Shown piece after piece: positions 4,594-7,591 of a DNA stretch of 7,591 nt (position 1 is its first letter; each line of letters opens with the position of its first letter). A program made the translations under genes and the position numbers. This stretch comes from CAYJXJ01 sp964374095 (lineage in GTDB: Bacteria; Elusimicrobiota; Elusimicrobia; UBA1565; UBA9628), in NCBI GenBank assembly GCA_964374095.1, contig CAYJXJ010000205.1:1-7591 (forward strand), written 5' to 3'. The notes beneath the pieces are model-generated. The model made no database searches, was not told where the DNA came from, and saw nothing but the letters and a program-made list of their open reading frames with translations.

Positions 4594-7591
4594 ATGCGCG
4601 CCCAGGCCCGGGAGCAGCAGGCGCGGTCCGATGAGGCCGCCAAGGCTCTTGAGGAGCGCGAAGCCTCCATCCTCCAGCTCCAGCGCGAGAAGATCGAGCT
4701 GGCCGAGCGGTTTCGCCGCGACACCGAACTGGTGGAGCGGCTCCGCGCCCAGCGCGACCAGGAGATCTCCGCCACGGTCCGCGGGTTGACCGGCGAGCTC
4801 GAGCAGACGCGAAAACAGACCTCGGCGGCGCGCGACGAGAACTCCCGGCTGGGGGCTGAGATCGACCGTTCCGCCGCCGAACTCGAACGGCGCGCCGCCG
4901 CCCAAGAGGAAGCCCTGCGGAAGGAATACGCCGCCAAGGAGCTCCAGTTGCGCGAGCGCTTCGCCCAGCGGGAGGCCGAGCTTCAATCCAACTGGTCCCG
5001 GATCGAAAACGGGCTTTGGGAGCGCGCCAAGCAGGCCCGCGAGACCCTCGACAAGGCCGTCCAACAACAGTTCGACGAGAAGGCCCGGGCGCTCGCCGAC
5101 CGCTCCCGCGAAATCGACGACATCGCGCAGAAGCGGCGTCAGGACCTCGACGAAGAGCACGCCCGGCGCGCCGCCGAGTTGCAGTCCAGGGTCGCCGAGA
5201 CCGAGAAGAAGCTCCACGAAACCCATCAGGCCCGGGAGCTCCAGCTCCTGGAACGCTTTCAGAAAGCCTTCGATGCGGAGAAACTCTCCCTGACCGAACA
5301 GCTCGACGCCCGCGGACGGGCCCTCGAATCCGATTTTCGGCGCCGCAACGAGGAATTTGAAAGACGGGCCGCTCAGCTGGAAGCGGAGTCCCGCCACCGC
5401 CAGGAAAAGCTCGCCCAGGAGTCCGCCATACGGGACGCCCAGCGCGCCGGCGCCTCCGAGGACGCGGTTTCCCGACGGAGCGCGGAGCTCGACGCCGCCC
5501 ACGCCCAACGTTCGGGCTTGCTTCAGGAAAGGGAGCGCCGTCTGGAGGAGGCATTCCAGGCGCGGGAGCAGGCGCGCGCCGAGGCCTTCGCCGCGCGCGA
5601 GCGGGCCCTGCGCGAGGAGACCCTCCAGCGCCGTCAAGAGCTCCTCGCCGAGGCGGAGCGGGCGGTCGAAGCCGAGAGGGCCGCCCTCCAACAAGAGCTG
5701 GAGACCCGCACCAGAACACTCGAGGCCGAGTTCCGCGAGAGATCCGCCGAGTCCGAGAGAGCGCAGAAAGCCCTAGAGACCCAATTCCGCGAATGGAAGG
5801 CCGGCGTGGTCATGGAATTCTCCCTGAGGGAGAAGGACCTCGACAAGCGTTGGTCCCTCCGGGAGTCCGAGCTTCAAGCCGGCTATGAGACCGCCCTCGA
5901 ACAGCAGCGCCGCGAGTTCCATCTGGAGGCCCAACGGACGCGGGAGCAATCCGACCTCCAAAGGCGGCGCTCGGAGGAGGAGCTATTCTCGCGCGAGGAG
6001 GCGCAGAAAGCCGCCACGCGGCGCCTGGAGATGGAACTGCGCGACACCTGGGCGCGCCGGGAGAAAGACTTGGTCTCCCGGCAGGAGGCCGAACTCAAGC
6101 AGGCCCGGGAAGCCTATCGCGAGGATATCGCGCGCCTGAAGGTTCACGGTGCCAACGAGACCGACAAAGTCCGCGCCGAGCTGGAGTTGGCCATGGAGCG
6201 CCTGCGCGAAGCCCACCAGGCGGCCCTTACCGACCGCGATGCCCTCCTAAAGGAACGGGCGGTCGAGCTTCGAACGCTCGAGGAGGCCTCCGGGGGGCGG
6301 ATCAAGGAATTGGAAGCCAAGCTCGCGCAGGCCGAGAACGAGCATCAGGCCCTTTGGCAAGACCTTTGGTCCCGCCAACAATCTTGGGAGCAGGAACGCC
6401 AGGAAATCGAAAAATCCCTCTCTGAGCGCGAAAACCAGCGCGAGGCCAAGTACCTCGAGATGGAGCGCTCGCTTCACGTTCTTTGGACCCAAAAGGAAGC
6501 CCAATACCTGGCCGCCCACCAGGAGGCCATGCAGCGGGTCGAGCGGCAATTCCGGGAGGAGGCGGCCAAGCGCGAGGAGGTCCACCGCCAGCGATTCGAG
6601 CAGTGGAAGACCGAGTCCTGGGCGGAGCTGGAGCGGGAGAAGACGGAATGGATGGACCACGAGAAGGCGGGCCTGGAGACCGAGCGCGAGCGGCTCAAGT
6701 CCGAGGCCCAATGGCAAGTGGAGAGCCTCCACCGGGATGCCGCGGCCCGGGAGAAGGAATTGGCCGACCGGCGCAACGCCCTGGAGGCCGCCCACCGCAG
6801 ACGCAACGAGGAGCTCGACCACGCCTGGACCAAAAAGGAAGTCGACCTGCGCCAGCTCCAATCCGAGGAGAACGACCGCCTCCGCGGCGAACTCGACGAG
6901 GTCCTGCGCCAGCGCGAGCAGGCCCTCAACGACCAATACCTGTCGATGGAACGGGAGCTCAAGTCCAACTGGGAAACCCGCGAAACCCTCTCCGGAGAGG
7001 AACGCCAGTCCCGGCTGGCCGCCGAGCTGAAGTCCCTCGAGGAGCGCCACCGGCAGAAGGTCAAGGCCTGGGAAACGGAATTCGAACTGCGCAAGGCCGC
7101 CGTGATCGAGGCCGAGCGCGCCGACCTGCAACAGGAATGGCAGCGCCGCTCCATAGAACTCTCGGAGCGCAAGGCCGCGCTCGAGGTCGAGGCACGCCAA
7201 AAAGAGGCCCGGCTCGAGGAAGACTATTTGGGACGCGTCCGGGACCTGGACAAATCATGGAAGGACCGGGAGGCGGCCCTCCTCGAGCAGACCGAGGAAG
7301 AGCGCCAAGCCTACCGGGCTCGCCTGCAGTACGAGATGGACCGGGTGCGGGGGGAGGCCGAGGCCCGCCTTCAGGCCGCGCAGGCGGCCTTCGAGACGGA
7401 GAAGCGAACCGCCTACGCCAAGACCCAAGATGAACTCGCCGCCTCCCAATTGGCCCTCAAGACCGAAAACGCCCGGTGGCTGGACGGCCAGAAGCGGGAG
7501 CTCCAGCGCGAGCACGAAAGGCAGCGGGCCGAACACGAGATGACTCTCGGCTCGGCCGCCGCGGACCTCAAGAACAAGGAGGACGAGCTCG
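4594..7591 (+). CDS. Very long coiled-coil protein (3' end outside window)
   Basis: Open to the right edge; at least 999 residues from ATG 4594, or 1,033 codons from the TAG. ATG 4594 is the first standard start after the TAG and has GAGGT 7 nt upstream, though GAGG is common in such Glu-rich coding DNA. The sequence is dominated by Glu, Arg, Ala, Leu and Gln, with no proline or cysteine at all, as expected of an uninterrupted coiled-coil rod. No membrane segment is seen. Tryptophans recur in the pattern W-x2-[RK]-E-x2-L (W at 5851, 6049, 6826, 7258). A longer unit, Y-L-x-M-E-R-x-L-x3-W-x2-[KR]-E, occurs twice (6451-6498 and 6937-6984). The role is not recognised; a cytoskeletal, filament or scaffold role is inference. 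Resemblance to SMC, myosin or trichohyalin may be compositional only. If the TAG is an error or is read through, the gene begins at 4222. Confidence 0.8.
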   Translation, partial: MRAQAREQQARSDEAAKALEEREASILQLQREKIELAERFRRDTELVERLRAQRDQEISATVRGLTGELEQTRKQTSAARDENSRLGAEIDRSAAELERRAAAQEEALRKEYAAKELQLRERFAQREAELQSNWSRIENGLWERAKQARETLDKAVQQQFDEKARALADRSREIDDIAQKRRQDLDEEHARRAAELQSRVAETEKKLHETHQARELQLLERFQKAFDAEKLSLTEQLDARGRALESDFRRRNEEFERRAAQLEAESRHRQEKLAQESAIRDAQRAGASEDAVSRRSAELDAAHAQRSGLLQERERRLEEAFQAREQARAEAFAARERALREETLQRRQELLAEAERAVEAERAALQQELETRTRTLEAEFRERSAESERAQKALETQFREWKAGVVMEFSLREKDLDKRWSLRESELQAGYETALEQQRREFHLEAQRTREQSDLQRRRSEEELFSREEAQKAATRRLEMELRDTWARREKDLVSRQEAELKQAREAYREDIARLKVHGANETDKVRAELELAMERLREAHQAALTDRDALLKERAVELRTLEEASGGRIKELEAKLAQAENEHQALWQDLWSRQQSWEQERQEIEKSLSERENQREAKYLEMERSLHVLWTQKEAQYLAAHQEAMQRVERQFREEAAKREEVHRQRFEQWKTESWAELEREKTEWMDHEKAGLETERERLKSEAQWQVESLHRDAAAREKELADRRNALEAAHRRRNEELDHAWTKKEVDLRQLQSEENDRLRGELDEVLRQREQALNDQYLSMERELKSNWETRETLSGEERQSRLAAELKSLEERHRQKVKAWETEFELRKAAVIEAERADLQQEWQRRSIELSERKAALEVEARQKEARLEEDYLGRVRDLDKSWKDREAALLEQTEEERQAYRARLQYEMDRVRGEAEARLQAAQAAFETEKRTAYAKTQDELAASQLALKTENARWLDGQKRELQREHERQRAEHEMTLGSAAADLKNKEDEL
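6451..6984 (+). repeat. Diverged internal protein repeat in the coiled coil
   Basis: Two copies of Y-L-x-M-E-R-x-L-x3-W-x2-[KR]-E are encoded at 6451-6498 and 6937-6984, 486 nt (162 codons) apart. A looser third match, L-E-M-E-L-R-D-T-W-A-R-R-E, is encoded near 6025-6060 with a shorter M-to-W distance. The DNA itself has diverged, so this is a protein-level repeat, suggesting growth of the rod by old internal duplication. Confidence 0.4.

Noticed and set aside
4330..5719. Two long leftward open frames (about 450 codons each) opposite the coiled-coil gene
   Set aside because: They are complements of Glu/Arg/Ala/Leu codons in GC-rich DNA. One is Leu/Gly-rich and the other Arg/Pro-rich low-complexity, with no domain or ribosome site. 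The rightward frame is far more protein-like.
4222..7591. Genome-wide reassignment of TAG to an amino acid
   Set aside because: Both leftward genes end in TAG, one of them with a second TAG two codons on, and no suppressor tRNA is visible in the window.
1..7591. CRISPR array, rRNA, tRNA, transposase or integrase
   Set aside because: No regularly spaced direct repeats, no rRNA or tRNA folds and no transposase or integrase motif were found on either strand.

Overview
The window is strongly GC-rich bacterial DNA. A signal-peptide LysM protein, a membrane-anchored beta-propeller protein and sigma70-type promoters (TTGACA/TTGAAA, 17-bp spacers) point to a Gram-negative-type bacterium. The N-terminal domain of the LysM protein resembles secreted domains I associate with Elusimicrobiota or Omnitrophota, but that is recollection and a low-confidence placement. 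I recognise no gene well enough to give it a symbol.

Layout. Bases 1-330 hold no convincing complete gene. They contain a GC hairpin, a 20-bp near-palindrome, a perfect DnaA-box match (TTATCCACA) with two degenerate neighbours, a purine tract and a small dyad. Bases 331-2430 are a leftward two-gene unit: first a 297-aa soluble coiled-coil protein, then, 6 nt later and in the same reading frame, a 399-aa protein with a coiled coil, one transmembrane helix and a beta-propeller. Bases 2431-2585 are a compact divergent promoter region with two back-to-back TTGACA boxes. Bases 2574-3350 encode a small soluble histidine kinase. Bases 3351-3485 are a gap with a good promoter and a 5'-UTR hairpin. 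Bases 3486-4229 encode an exported LysM protein. A long coiled-coil reading frame overlaps its end (ATGAATAA) and runs off the right edge.

The long frame is the most striking part. From the ATG at 4222 to the last base there is only one stop, a TAG at 4489-4491 (codon 90). The residues on both sides look like one continuous, charged, proline-free and cysteine-free coiled coil of at least 1,122 residues. It may be a nonsense mutation, a sequence error, a split gene with reinitiation at ATG 4594, or readthrough. Both leftward genes end in TAG, so TAG appears to be a normal stop here and genome-wide recoding is unlikely.

How the genes might work together (inference): three of the five proteins are largely coiled coil. 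One has a membrane anchor with an external propeller, one binds peptidoglycan through LysM, and a kinase lies between the two units. This would fit an envelope-associated coiled-coil scaffold under two-component control. No partner in the window has a known function, so this is a hypothesis.
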